Assembly: GCA_035575515.1 (NCBI GenBank)
Contig: DATLXU010000122.1
Span: forward strand, 1-41,783
DNA length: 41,783 nucleotides
Source: DATLXU01 sp035575515
Lineage (GTDB): Bacteria > Acidobacteriota > Blastocatellia > UBA7656
Direction of reading: 5' to 3'
Position numbers and translations under genes: made by a program. Below the pieces are notes generated by a model. It was not told where the DNA came from, did no database searches, and saw nothing but the letters and a program-made list of their open reading frames with translations. Below, one piece after another: positions 8,269 to 17,352 of the stretch (positions are counted from its first letter, which is position 1; every line of letters begins with the position of its first letter).

Positions 8269-9099
8269 TCAAATCTTTTTGAAGAACCCGCTCGGCAGCG
8301 ACGTGTCTATCTTCAAGCGTTCGTGATCAACGTAGCTCGTTTCGCTCTTCATAACCATCAACAGCCCGCCGCGCCTGAGCACATGCGCGAACCGCTCGAC
8401 GGTCTGCTTCGCCGCGAGCGCGTGAAAGTGCATCAGAAGGTTGTTGCACAAGATCAGATCGAATTGATGATGGAGGTTCTTCCAGAAGTGTGCGTCGTAG
8501 AGGTTCGCGCGGCGAAAGCTTATCATCTTTCGCACCTCAGGCTTCGCGACGTAAACGCGCTCGCGCCCGTTCGTTTCCGCTTTTGAAAAATATGCGTTCA
8601 ATAGTTCCGGCTCAATCGAGCGCAATGCCGACGACGGGTAAAGTCCCTGCGTCGCCGAAATGATCGCAGAGCCTCTGAAGTCTGTCGCCAAAAGGTTAAT
8701 CTTCCAACCCTGTTTTTCGGGCAAGGCTTCGCGCACAAGTATCGCAAGCGAGTAGGCTTCTTCGCCTGTCGCGCACGCGCCGCTCCATATATCAATTCTC
8801 TTATCTTTTGCGCTGTGGTGAATCAATCGTGGGATGACAATCTTCTTCAGCGCGTCGAACTGGTGCGGCTCGCGGAAGAATCGAGTTTCGCTGTTTGCGA
8901 TAAGCTCTGCGAGCGCTTCAAGCTCGGCAGGCGAAGTAATAGCCATCCGGCAATAAGCAAGATGATCGAGCTTGAGCTTGCCCGCTTTCTTCTCAATCGC
9001 CGCAAGCAGATTGTCGCGCCATGCCGCGCCGGTCTGCCAGCCGAATCGCGCGGCCAATGCCTGCTCAAGCGGTTTGATGTGAGGATTGGCGGTCTTCAT
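8269..9099 (-). CDS. CheR-type protein-glutamate methyltransferase
   Basis: About 276 residues from the ATG at 9099. In-frame starts further upstream (to 9144) would lie within the heptad hairpin and are rejected. An all-alpha CheR N-domain precedes the SAM-binding domain with NSETRFFRE (family TNETxFFRE), GACATGEEAYSLA (family SCSTGEEPYSLA) and LILCNNLLMHF (family FCRNVLIYF). CheR enzymes methylate glutamates of chemoreceptors using SAM. No receptor, cheB, cheA or cheW is in the window, so this is an orphan that may serve a remote chemosensory array or modify another protein. GAC for SxC and the NN in the last motif are small departures. Confidence 0.85.
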   Translation of the reverse strand: MKTANPHIKPLEQALAARFGWQTGAAWRDNLLAAIEKKAGKLKLDHLAYCRMAITSPAELEALAELIANSETRFFREPHQFDALKKIVIPRLIHHSAKDKRIDIWSGACATGEEAYSLAILVREALPEKQGWKINLLATDFRGSAIISATQGLYPSSALRSIEPELLNAYFSKAETNGRERVYVAKPEVRKMISFRRANLYDAHFWKNLHHQFDLILCNNLLMHFHALAAKQTVERFAHVLRRGGLLMVMKSETSYVDHERLKIDTSLPSGFFKKI

Positions 9100-9105
9100 A
9101 AAAGC

Positions 9106-9166
9106 AGTGATGAGTGATGAGTTGAAAAGTTCGCAACTCATCACTCATCACTTTACTCATCACTTT
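9106..9166. repeat. perfect heptad hairpin at the moaC-cheR junction
   Basis: A perfect 19-bp stem (9106-9124 and 9134-9152) with a 9-nt loop, built from the heptad GTGATGA, plus a further heptad copy to about 9166. On the transcript strand, the moaC stop codon TGA (9160-9162) and a second TGA are supplied by the repeat itself. It fills the whole moaC-cheR gap and ends just before the cheR ATG. Confidence 0.9.
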
Positions 9167-9627
9167 CTCTCGTAGTTGCCTGAGCGGCCTCCGGTTTTCG
9201 ATTCCAGTTGAATGTCGGTTATGGCCATTGCCCTGTCAATAGCTTTGCACATATCGTAAATCGTGAGCGCGGCAATGGAAGCTGCGGTGAGGGCTTCCAT
9301 CTCGACTCCGGTTTTTGCGTCTGTGCGAGCCGTCGCCGTGATCGCTACGCCGTCATCGCAAACTTCAAGCCGCACGTCGGCAAATGTGAGCGGCAGCGGA
9401 TGGCACATCGGAATTAATTCAGATGTTCGCTTTGCAGCCATCACGCCCGCGACCCTTGCAACTTCGAGCGGATCGCCCTTCGGTGTTTGATGATTGCGAA
9501 TCGCCTCGATGGTCGCAGGCGACATGCGAACGAATCCGCTCGCTGTAGCGGTGCGCGTCGTGACTGGCTTATCGCCAACATCAACCATCCGCGCGCGCCC
9601 CTCTTCATCTATGTGAGTTAGAGCCAT
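9160..9627 (-). CDS. moaC: cyclic pyranopterin monophosphate synthase
   Basis: MoaC (155 residues, normal length) rearranges the MoaA product into cyclic pyranopterin monophosphate, the first stable intermediate of molybdenum cofactor synthesis. Diagnostic segments are all present: AAKRTSELIPMCHPLPL (65-80), TGVEMEALTA (106-115), YDMCKAID (124-131) and ESKTGGRSG at the C-terminus. It is downstream of moeA on the same strand. The gene's own stop codon lies inside the heptad hairpin, so the natural C-terminus may have been set by insertion of that repeat just after KTGGRSGNYERK. Confidence 0.97.
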   Translation of the reverse strand: MALTHIDEEGRARMVDVGDKPVTTRTATASGFVRMSPATIEAIRNHQTPKGDPLEVARVAGVMAAKRTSELIPMCHPLPLTFADVRLEVCDDGVAITATARTDAKTGVEMEALTAASIAALTIYDMCKAIDRAMAITDIQLESKTGGRSGNYERK

Positions 9628-9645
9628 AGCAACATTCTAAGGGAC

Positions 9646-9753
9646 GAAGGATGAAGGATGAGGGATGAAAAGGATTTCAAAATCTGAATCTCAAAAATGA
9701 ATGCACAATTGGGCATTTCTTTTTCATCCTTCATCCCTCATCTTTCATCCTTC
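9646..9753. repeat. heptad hairpin at the moeA-moaC junction
   Basis: Arms 9646-9669 and 9730-9753 are 24 nt each with one mismatch, made of GATGAAG/GATGAGG/GATGAAA heptads, around a 60-nt AT-rich centre. The right arm overlaps the last two sense codons and the TGA stop of moeA (9745-9747). Confidence 0.9.
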
Positions 9754-10956
9754 CGAAATTCCGCCGAGCGATAATACTTCGACTATCTCGCCTTCCGCAA
9801 TCTCATGCAGATCTTCGCGCACGATTATCAAAGCATTCGCCCGCATGAAAGCTACAAGGTCAGACGAGCCGCCCCACTTGAGCGATTCAGCCATCGCGCG
9901 TCCGTCTTCAATGAACAATCGCGCGGGCAGGTAGCTCCTTCTGCTCGACGGGTCTTTGATTAAATGTCGAAGACGCGCGCGCGCTGTCGGCAGCAGAGGC
10001 ACGGCATCGCCTTGCATGCGACGAATCGCGGGGCGAACGAATACGTTGAACGTCACCGAAGTCGAAACGGGATTGCCGGGAAGCCCGAAGAAAAATGTCT
10101 GCTCTCGTCGCGCAAAAACAATCGGCTTGCCCGGTCGAATGCTCACTTTATCAAAATAAATCTCCGCACCGATCTCTTTGAGCGCGGCTTTGACCAGATC
10201 GTAATCGCCCATCGAAACGCCGCCCGAAGTGATTACAATATCGCGGCCATAGGCTGCACGAACGAGCGCATCGCGCGTTGCTTCGGGAGTATCTTCAACC
10301 GTGGCGAGTCTGTCAACAATCGCGCCCGCTCTTTCTGCATAAGCCGCGAGCGTGTAGCTGTTCGAGTTCCTTATCTGCGCAGCGGTCGGCTTCGTTGAAA
10401 CATCTACAAGCTCGCTTCCGGTTGACATCACGGCGACGCGTGGCCTGACTCCGACTTTAACATTCGAGTATCCGAACGAAGCAAGCACAGCCATCTCGGC
10501 AGGACTGATCTCGCGCCCGCGCTCGGCCACAATCTCAGCTTCAGCGACTTCGCTCGCGCGCGGCGTGATGTATTGTCCCGGCTTAACCGGCTCAAAAATT
10601 TCAACCGCGTCGCCTTCTGCGCGAGTGACTTCAACTTTTTGAACCGCATCCGCACCTTTAGGCACGGGCGCGCCGGTAAAGATTTTCACCGCTTCGCCCG
10701 CGTGAATCGCGCCATCGAAACTTGCGCCCGCAGCAATCTCGCCAATCACACGGAGCGTGACGGGCGCAGTTTGAACATCAGCCGAGCGGACGGCATAGCC
10801 ATCCATTCGCGCGCGGTCGAATGGCGGAAGCGCGATGTCAGCAATCACGTCTTCAGCAAGTACGCGACCGTGCGCTTCGTCGAGCGCGACCGTCTCAACG
10901 CCAAGAGGCTCGATGGCCTCAAGCACTGTGTTTAATGCTTCATCAACCGTAATCAT
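9745..10956 (-). CDS. moeA: molybdopterin molybdenumtransferase
   Basis: MoeA (403 residues) inserts molybdate into adenylylated molybdopterin. The full domain set is visible: PPFDRARMDGYAV near 43-55, TGAPVPKGADAV, the MoCF-binding fold with STGSELVD and QIRNSNSY, TSGGVSMGDYDLV, SIRPGKPIVFA and FFGLPGNPVS, then the C-terminal domain IV. Its start is 36 nt downstream of the RND pump gene, so it could be co-transcribed with the efflux operon as well as with moaC. No Shine-Dalgarno is obvious. The last codons and stop fall in the heptad repeat. Confidence 0.96.
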   Translation of the reverse strand: MITVDEALNTVLEAIEPLGVETVALDEAHGRVLAEDVIADIALPPFDRARMDGYAVRSADVQTAPVTLRVIGEIAAGASFDGAIHAGEAVKIFTGAPVPKGADAVQKVEVTRAEGDAVEIFEPVKPGQYITPRASEVAEAEIVAERGREISPAEMAVLASFGYSNVKVGVRPRVAVMSTGSELVDVSTKPTAAQIRNSNSYTLAAYAERAGAIVDRLATVEDTPEATRDALVRAAYGRDIVITSGGVSMGDYDLVKAALKEIGAEIYFDKVSIRPGKPIVFARREQTFFFGLPGNPVSTSVTFNVFVRPAIRRMQGDAVPLLPTARARLRHLIKDPSSRRSYLPARLFIEDGRAMAESLKWGGSSDLVAFMRANALIIVREDLHEIAEGEIVEVLSLGGISEG

Positions 10957-10992
10957 AGTTGAATGGTGAATTCAGCTCTTAATTGAATGCTC

Positions 10993-13900
10993 TCACCGTC
11001 GAAGCATAGCATAAACTGTCGGCGTGACAACGAGCGAAAGCAGCAGCGCGAACGCAAGCCCGCCGATAACAGCGATTGCGAGTGGCTGCAACAACGCCGC
11101 GCCTGAGCCGAGCGCCAATGCAAGCGGCAGCATGCCCAACATCGCCGCAAGCGAAGTCATAAGCACTGGCCGAAAGCGTCGGCGTCCTGAGCGAAGCAAC
11201 GCTTTGTGCAGCGTGTCGCCTGCCGCGAGGTGTTCTTCAACCGCGTCGAGCATTAGTATCCCGTTTTTGGCCACGATGCCGATGACCATAATCATCCCCA
11301 TCAACGAGACGACGTTTATGGTCGAGCTGGTTATGAAGAGCGCAGCGAGCACTCCGCTGAGCGCGAGCACCGCGCCCGTCATTATCGCTATCGGGTGAGA
11401 GAACGAACGAAACTCTATGAGCAATGTCACAAACACAAGAGCAATCGCCAGTCCGAGAGAAAGCACAAGCTCGCGAAAGCTCGATTGCTGCTCGCGATAC
11501 AACCCGCCATACTCGACGGTCATTCCCGGCGGCAGCTTCACCTCTTTTGCGAGCCGAGCCTTGATCGTTTCAATCGCGCTGCCGAGGTCTGTGCCTTCGA
11601 GCCTCGCCGTGACCGCTACCATCGTGCGCAGCCCGTCGCGCTCAATCTCTGTTTGCCCCTTGTCGTATTCGATGTCGGCAACCTGATCCAATCTGAAAAG
11701 CGCGTCTTTAGTCGGCGAGCGAACCTGCAGCGCCTTCAACGTATCGAGCGACGCCTTCGCCGATGCGGGCAGGACTACGCGCACGGTTATGAGCCTTTCC
11801 TGTTGAAGGATTGACGAAGCCGCCTCGCCCGTCATCGCCGTCGTCACCGCGTTTGAAATGTCTGTCGCGGTCACGCCTAGTTGCGCCGCGCGCTGCGGGT
11901 CAACACGGAACGTGACTGCCGGGCCGCTCACGACAACGCCGTTGAACACGTCGACTATGCCGGGAATCTTTTCGATAGCGTCGGCCACCTCTTCGGCTTT
12001 CTGGTGAAGCGCGGTTTCATCCTCGCTGAACAACTTGATTTCGATTGGCTCAGGCGAGCTTGTCAGGTCGCCGATAAGATCGCTTAAAATTCCGGGAAAC
12101 TCCACGCGGCTCATGCTCGGCTCTTTCGTCGCAATCTCTTTGCGCAGGTCCTCGATGACTTCTTCGGTCGTACGCTTGCGATTCGGTTTCAGCTTCACGA
12201 GAAAATCGCCCGTGTTCGGCTCCGTGATTGAAAGTCCAAGCTGGAGACCCGTGCGGCGCGAGTAGCTTTCAACTTCGGGCGTGTCTTTCAGCATCTGCTC
12301 GACGTGCTTCAATATGCGGTCTGTTTCGGCGAGCGAAGTTCCCGGCGGCGTGAAGTAATCCAGCACGAACGCGCCTTCATCGAATTCGGGCAGAAACTCC
12401 GAGCCTGAGCCGCGATAAAGCAGGTAGGAAATCGCGAGCACGCCAGCGCAGATTGCTATGACCGCTTTGCGATTGTCGAGCGCGTGTCCGAGCAGCCATT
12501 CATAACGACTGATGATCGCTTTGAGAATTCGCCCGCCCCCTGCTTCTTCGCGCTCGTCAACAATCAGCTTTTTCTTATCGGGTGGCGGTTCGCCTTCACT
12601 TGTTTGACGCGAAGTTTCATCCACAACGTCCCGCTTTCTGACCTTCACAAAAAACTGAGCCAACGCAGGTGTGAACGACAGCGCGAGCACGAGCGATGTC
12701 AAAAGCGCAACCGCCATAGTCAGCGCGAGCGAGCGAAAGAACACGCCCGTCACGCCAGTGAGCAGCGTGAGCGGCAAGAAGACAACGACGGGAGTGATCG
12801 TAGAGCCGATGATAGGAACAGTGATTTCTGAAACCGCTGATTGAACAGCTTCGCGGCGAGTCTGCCCGCGAGCAATATGAGTGAAGATGTTTTCGACGAC
12901 GACAATTGCATCATCAATCACCAGCCCGATTGCAGCAGCCACTCCGCCCAGCGTCATCAGATCAAAGCTCAAGCCTGCGAGCCACATCGCCAGAAACGTC
13001 GCAAGCACCGTCACAGGGATGACGAGTATCGCAACAAAAGTCGTCCCCCAGTTGCGAAGGAACCCGTAGAGAATCGCGACCGATAGCAGCAGCCCTATCA
13101 AGATTGCGTCGCGCACAGATTTGATTGAATCACGAACCAATAATGATTGATCGTAGAACGGCGCGACGCGCACGTCTTTCGGAAGCTGCGCGCGCATCTG
13201 GTCAAGCTCGGCTTTGACTTCGTCAACAACTGCGACTGTGTTCGCGTCGGGCTGGCGATTGATGTTCACGAGCACCGCAGGCTTTGCGTCCGCCGTGACG
13301 AGCGTGAAGTTCGGAGCCGTGCCTTCGCTCACCATCGCAACATCCGCGACGGTGACGGGCGCGTTGTTTACAGTTGCGACCACAATCGAATTCAGATCTT
13401 CAGGTTTTTTCGCGCGCCCGCTCACGAGCGCAAGCTCAAGCTGGTGATTCTCTTCAATCAGTCCGGGCGATTCGATCACGTTCGCGTTGCGAACCGCTTC
13501 AACGACCTGCTGAAGCGATACGGCGTGCGCGGCAAGCTTCGCCGGGTCAACCGTGATGTGGTACTCGCGCGTCTGCCCGCCCGCGACTGCGACGCTCGCA
13601 ATTCCGGGGAGCCGCGCCAGCCGCGGGCGAATCGTGTAGGTCGCAAGCTCGCGCAAACTGGCCGGGTCGCGCTCGTCCGACGTGAGACTGAAACCGGCGA
13701 CAGGAAAGACCGCAAACGTCAAACGATCAACTCGGCGAATCTCGGCTGTCGGCGGCAAGCTCGACGTCAGTTGCGAGAGCCGCGCCTGAACAAGTTGAAG
13801 CGATTGAATGATGTCGACGTTCCAGTTGAAAAAAAGATTTATGTCGGCGGCTCCGCGCTGCGTCGTCGAGCGGATGCGCTGAATGCCCGGAATGCCGTTC

Positions 13901-14112
13901 ATCGCTTCTTCAATCGGGCGGGTGACGGAAACGAGCACCTGCTGCGCGGGCACTACGCCGTCGTCAACGATTATGACTATGCGCGGAAAATCCGTGTGCG
14001 GGAAGATTGCAATCGGCAGTTGAAATGCGGCATAGACGCCTGCGGCGCACAACAACACAACCAGAACAAATACTGCGCGTGATTGATTCGAGATGGTTCG
14101 CGCGAGACTCAA
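10993..14112 (-). CDS. RND-family efflux pump inner-membrane transporter (HAE/AcrB type)
   Basis: 1039 residues with the RND architecture: one N-terminal helix, a large periplasmic loop, six helices, a second loop and five helices. TM4 carries the proton-relay pair in GLVIDDAIVVVEN. The pair of aspartates and the absence of the metal-pump signature favour the multidrug (HAE) branch over CzcA-type metal pumps. A later segment GIVAKNGILML matches the conserved TM10 lysine motif (AcrB-type AAKNAIL). The start is a TTG at 14112, supported by GGGAG 7 nt upstream. It is the third gene of the TolC-HlyD-RND operon, separated from the adaptor gene by 194 nt filled with an inverted pair of REP-like units. 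The substrate is unknown. Confidence 0.93.
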   Translation of the reverse strand: MSLARTISNQSRAVFVLVVLLCAAGVYAAFQLPIAIFPHTDFPRIVIIVDDGVVPAQQVLVSVTRPIEEAMNGIPGIQRIRSTTQRGAADINLFFNWNVDIIQSLQLVQARLSQLTSSLPPTAEIRRVDRLTFAVFPVAGFSLTSDERDPASLRELATYTIRPRLARLPGIASVAVAGGQTREYHITVDPAKLAAHAVSLQQVVEAVRNANVIESPGLIEENHQLELALVSGRAKKPEDLNSIVVATVNNAPVTVADVAMVSEGTAPNFTLVTADAKPAVLVNINRQPDANTVAVVDEVKAELDQMRAQLPKDVRVAPFYDQSLLVRDSIKSVRDAILIGLLLSVAILYGFLRNWGTTFVAILVIPVTVLATFLAMWLAGLSFDLMTLGGVAAAIGLVIDDAIVVVENIFTHIARGQTRREAVQSAVSEITVPIIGSTITPVVVFLPLTLLTGVTGVFFRSLALTMAVALLTSLVLALSFTPALAQFFVKVRKRDVVDETSRQTSEGEPPPDKKKLIVDEREEAGGGRILKAIISRYEWLLGHALDNRKAVIAICAGVLAISYLLYRGSGSEFLPEFDEGAFVLDYFTPPGTSLAETDRILKHVEQMLKDTPEVESYSRRTGLQLGLSITEPNTGDFLVKLKPNRKRTTEEVIEDLRKEIATKEPSMSRVEFPGILSDLIGDLTSSPEPIEIKLFSEDETALHQKAEEVADAIEKIPGIVDVFNGVVVSGPAVTFRVDPQRAAQLGVTATDISNAVTTAMTGEAASSILQQERLITVRVVLPASAKASLDTLKALQVRSPTKDALFRLDQVADIEYDKGQTEIERDGLRTMVAVTARLEGTDLGSAIETIKARLAKEVKLPPGMTVEYGGLYREQQSSFRELVLSLGLAIALVFVTLLIEFRSFSHPIAIMTGAVLALSGVLAALFITSSTINVVSLMGMIMVIGIVAKNGILMLDAVEEHLAAGDTLHKALLRSGRRRFRPVLMTSLAAMLGMLPLALALGSGAALLQPLAIAVIGGLAFALLLSLVVTPTVYAMLRR

Positions 14113-14149
14113 CGCTCGTCTCCCTTTTCTTCGTCGGCTTTCTTAGCAG

Positions 14150-14297
14150 AATTGCGCAATTGCGCCGAAGGCGCAGAAAGAAGGTAGCCAGATGTGAAAC
14201 ATCTGGAATCGGTAAGTGTAACCATTCGCGCTCTGAAGTCCCAGACGTTCCACGTCTGGCTACCCTCTTTGTGCCGCTTCGCGGCAATATGGAATTC
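14150..14297. repeat. inverted pair of REP-like units
   Basis: Two copies of the same unit of about 58 nt face each other (14150-14208 and 14239-14297). Each contains a GC-rich mini-hairpin (GCGCCGAAGGCGC, or GCCGCTTCGCGGC), an AAAGA spacer, then GGTAGCCAGA leading into a short hairpin (CCAGATGT/ACATCTGG, or CCAGACGT/ACGTCTGG). The base pairs that differ between copies change on both sides of each stem, so structure is conserved while sequence varies. The pair occupies most of the gap between adaptor and pump genes. Confidence 0.85.
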
Positions 14298-14306
14298 CAA
14301 AGCGTC

Positions 14307-15728
14307 TTAATCGTCTTCTTTATCTTTCTTCTCGCCGCCTTCTTCGTCTTTGCTGATTTCGACTTTGCTCCCGTCGGGCAGCGCGTAGTTGCCTTCGATC
14401 ACGACGGTCTCGCCGCCTTTGAGACCTGAACTGATCTGTACGCGGTCGCCGCTTCGTATGCCGACAGTCACTTTCGTTTCGTGCGCGATTGATTGCTCAT
14501 CAACAATCATTACTGTGCCTTCGCTCGTGTTCGCAGCATCGAGCGTGACGGCTGAAGCGGGAACGATGACGGCATTTTCTTCTGTGGCGGTGGCGACGAT
14601 GATCTTGGCTGCGCTGTCTGCGCGCAATCGCCCGCCTTCATTCTTCATCTTCACCCATACTTCAACCGTGCGACTCTGAGGATCGCTCGCCGGGCTGACG
14701 AGTGTTATGTTTGCGGTGAACTCTGTGCCGGGCAATTCCTGCGGCAAGACCGTAACAGGATTTCCAACTCCAATTTGCGCGGCAACCGTGTCGGGGAATG
14801 GAGCTTTGATTATCACTTCGCTCACGTCCGCGATTGTGAAGAGCTTGCCGCCCGCCGTCGCGTATTCGCCTTCGTATTGAAACTGCTCTGTGACGACTCC
14901 TGAAAACGGCGCGCGGACTTTTGCGAAGCTCAATTGCACATCGAGTGCGGCGAGACGGTCTTGAGCCTGCTTCACTCGCGACTCTGCCAATTCGCGGCTG
15001 GCCGGATTGGTTGCGGCTTGATGCACGCGGGCTGCGGTTTCCGCAGCCTGCAATTCGTTCTCGGCAGTCTTCAGCGCAAGCTCCGAAGCTTCGAGGTCTT
15101 TTTTTGAAATGCCGCCTCGCTCATAGAGAACCTTGCGCCGCTCATAAGTCGCTCGCGCGTTGTTGACGCTGGCCTGCGCATCGCGCACGGCTTTTTGATC
15201 CTGCGCGGTCGCTTCCGGTATAGTGCCGCGACTCATCAAACGAGCGTTCGCCTGTGCTTCCTGCAAAGCGGCGGCGGCTTCCTGTCGTTGAGCTTGAATG
15301 TCGCGCGCGTCAAGCTCTGCAATCACGTCGCCCGCTTTGAAATGCCTGTCTTTGATGAGCGCCATCTTTTTTATCTGCGCGTTGAGCTTTGCGCTGACGG
15401 TAGCAACTTCGCGCGGGAAGATGGTTCCGAGCGCGGAAACTTCCGAAGAGATCGAGCCGCGCTCGGCCTTTGCAACGCGCACGCTCACGACCGGCGCTTC
15501 GGTCTCTTCCTGTTCGGCCTTTTTTCTTGAGGCAGAAATCAGGATGATTAAAAGGGCGAGCGCGGCAAAGACCGCGATAAATATCACCCGCGCGCCGCGT
15601 CGTTGCCACGAAACAAGCTCCCAGAGCCGGTTTCGTGCCAGCGGCCTTTCGCGCGGCGGTTTCTCGCCAGTCGGCGATGAAAGCTCTTCCGTCTTGTTTT
15701 CGACAGTCCCTTTGTTCTCTTGGTTCAT
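14307..15728 (-). CDS. HlyD/AcrA-type periplasmic adaptor (membrane fusion protein)
   Basis: 473 residues. A cytoplasmic N-terminal segment precedes a single membrane anchor (about 47-65). Next come the beta-barrel/lipoyl half (GTIFPREVATVSAKLNAQI), a long alpha-helical hairpin rich in Q/A/E, the second lipoyl half (VRAPFSGVVTEQFQYEGEY) and barrel domains. The C-terminus is a run of D/E/K. It bridges the RND pump and TolC across the periplasm. The ATG overlaps the stop of the TolC gene by 4 nt (ATGA), showing coupling and operon order TolC, adaptor, pump. An N-terminal membrane anchor rather than a lipoprotein cysteine is notable but not rare. Confidence 0.92.
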   Translation of the reverse strand: MNQENKGTVENKTEELSSPTGEKPPRERPLARNRLWELVSWQRRGARVIFIAVFAALALLIILISASRKKAEQEETEAPVVSVRVAKAERGSISSEVSALGTIFPREVATVSAKLNAQIKKMALIKDRHFKAGDVIAELDARDIQAQRQEAAAALQEAQANARLMSRGTIPEATAQDQKAVRDAQASVNNARATYERRKVLYERGGISKKDLEASELALKTAENELQAAETAARVHQAATNPASRELAESRVKQAQDRLAALDVQLSFAKVRAPFSGVVTEQFQYEGEYATAGGKLFTIADVSEVIIKAPFPDTVAAQIGVGNPVTVLPQELPGTEFTANITLVSPASDPQSRTVEVWVKMKNEGGRLRADSAAKIIVATATEENAVIVPASAVTLDAANTSEGTVMIVDEQSIAHETKVTVGIRSGDRVQISSGLKGGETVVIEGNYALPDGSKVEISKDEEGGEKKDKEDD

Positions 15729-17245
15729 TGTCCTGCTGCCTGCGCTAATCGAGCGCGCGCAACCTGATAATCAAAGAGCGCCTGATAGAGCGATGCTCGT
15801 TGCGTTGCCAGCGTCGTCTGCGCGTCAGTCACTTCGAGGATCGGCGCTTCGCCCGCGCGATAACGGGCAATCGAAGTCTGCACGTTGCGCTCTGCATCCG
15901 CGACGCTCGCTTGAAGAGTGCGAACGCGAGCGGCTGCCGAAAGCGCCAGCGCCCGTGCGGTGTAGAATTGACCTGCGAACATGCGAAGCGCAAGCGCGCG
16001 CTCGGATTCGACCTGCCGAGCGCGCAATCTCGCCTGCTGCTCGCGGCTGCGGCTTGCGCCCCAATCGAATATGGGAATCGTGACGCTTATGCTTGCAAGA
16101 GCGCCAGAGTGTTCTTTGAGTGGCGCGGGTCTCAGCGAATCAGTGTTAAATCCTCCATTGATGAAATAAGAGACCTGCGGCAATCGGTCAGCGCGAGCGA
16201 TTCGCGCTTCCTGCTCGGCGGCGCGGCGCTCGGCTTCAAACTGCGCGAACTCAGGCCGCCGCTCAATCATCGCTTCCGTGAAGCGATCAAGCTCTGCGAC
16301 ATCCGGCGCGACCACAGCAAGCTCCGTCGCGGCAATCGGCCTTGCGAAATCATAGCCGACGAAAACGCGCAGGCTGTCGGCGGCTGCGCTCTCTTCGGCG
16401 CGGGCCTGTTCTAGTTCGTCGCGTCGGTTTGCGGTTTGAAGTCGCGCTCGCGTGAGATCAACTTCGGCGACTTCGCCGCCTTCATAAAGCATCCGGGTGA
16501 TTCGCTCGAACTCTTCGGCGGCGCGTAGGTTCAGCTCAGCCGACCCGCGCTTTGCCGCCGCAAGCGACAGCCCGTAGTAGGCTTCGCTCACCGCCTGTGT
16601 GAGCGCGCGGCGCGCGACTTCGGTTCCGGCGCGCGCCGCTTCAAGCAGCGCGATGTTGCGGCGAAGGGTCGCGCGCAACCGGCCCGACGTGTCAATATCG
16701 CCCGTGAAACCGACGAGCGCCTCGTAAGCGTTAATTGCATCTGCGCTGATGAAGGAAGGTTCGCGCGGAGCGCCGGGCGTATGCTCGCCAATCGCGGGCG
16801 AGTTATAAATATAAGAAAAGGCGCTAACGGCACGGGGAAGAAATGCTACACGCGCTTGTCGCACGTCTTCGGAAGCGATTAGCTCGGCGTAACGCGCCTG
16901 CTCGAAATTGGAAGCCTGCGCGCCCGCGAGTTTGATTGCTTCATCTAGCGGGAGCGAGGCAGGCTGTGATGTTTGCAGCGATGGCGGCGCGAATGGAACT
17001 GATGGCGCGGGCGCGGCTGGCTTTGGTTGAGCTTGTTGATTTAGAGGGGGCTGTTGAGCAGTTTCGCCGGGTTTGGTTTGTGGTTTCGGTTGATCCTGTT
17101 TTTGCGGTTGAGCAGGCTCACTCGGTTTAGACGGCTGCGCAGCGGGCTGCTGGCCGGAGTCTATGCTTGATGCGGTAGCAGCGAGCGGGAAGCCTATTAA
17201 GAAACTTGTGAGAAGGCTGAGAAGAAAGCGGCTCGGATTATTCAT
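15725..17245 (-). CDS. TolC-family outer-membrane efflux protein with Pro/Gln-rich leader
   Basis: 506 residues. A signal peptide (MNNPSRFLLSLLTSFLIG...) is followed by about 70 residues of proline/glutamine/lysine-rich low-complexity sequence (about 28-97). Then two repeats of the TolC/OEP alpha-hairpin fold run to the end, with typical segments such as LTQAVSEAYYGL, ERRPEFAQFEAERRAAEQE and LEVTDAQTTLATQRASLYQALFDYQVARARL. It forms the outer-membrane duct for the co-transcribed adaptor and RND pump. It is first in the operon. The disordered leader is unusual and may tether to peptidoglycan or space the barrel; that is inference. I could not find a convincing promoter in the 107-nt gap upstream. 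Confidence 0.92.
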   Translation of the reverse strand: MNNPSRFLLSLLTSFLIGFPLAATASSIDSGQQPAAQPSKPSEPAQPQKQDQPKPQTKPGETAQQPPLNQQAQPKPAAPAPSVPFAPPSLQTSQPASLPLDEAIKLAGAQASNFEQARYAELIASEDVRQARVAFLPRAVSAFSYIYNSPAIGEHTPGAPREPSFISADAINAYEALVGFTGDIDTSGRLRATLRRNIALLEAARAGTEVARRALTQAVSEAYYGLSLAAAKRGSAELNLRAAEEFERITRMLYEGGEVAEVDLTRARLQTANRRDELEQARAEESAAADSLRVFVGYDFARPIAATELAVVAPDVAELDRFTEAMIERRPEFAQFEAERRAAEQEARIARADRLPQVSYFINGGFNTDSLRPAPLKEHSGALASISVTIPIFDWGASRSREQQARLRARQVESERALALRMFAGQFYTARALALSAAARVRTLQASVADAERNVQTSIARYRAGEAPILEVTDAQTTLATQRASLYQALFDYQVARARLAQAAGQ

Positions 17246-17352
17246 CAGTCAAAAAAGATGCTTTTGGATTTACACAACGTCACTGGTGCTCGCTCATATT
17301 CTATTACGCAACGTGGATTTGCACTACAGCATTGCGCGAGCGTTGAAGAAGT

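Noticed and set aside
9100..9144. N-terminal extension of CheR
   Set aside because: These codons are made of the heptad hairpin; the ATG at 9099 begins the recognisable protein.
9106..9753. CRISPR array made of the GATGA-type repeats
   Set aside because: The units are 7 nt, contiguous and inverted, with no spacers of regular length and no cas gene.
13147..14082. 311-codon open frame on the plus strand
   Set aside because: Antisense of the RND pump gene; Arg/His-rich translation without domains.
10993..14112. RND pump as a CzcA-type heavy-metal exporter
   Set aside because: The TM4 motif GLVIDDAIVVVEN and overall length fit the multidrug branch; metal-pump signatures and a CopG/CusF-like neighbour are missing.
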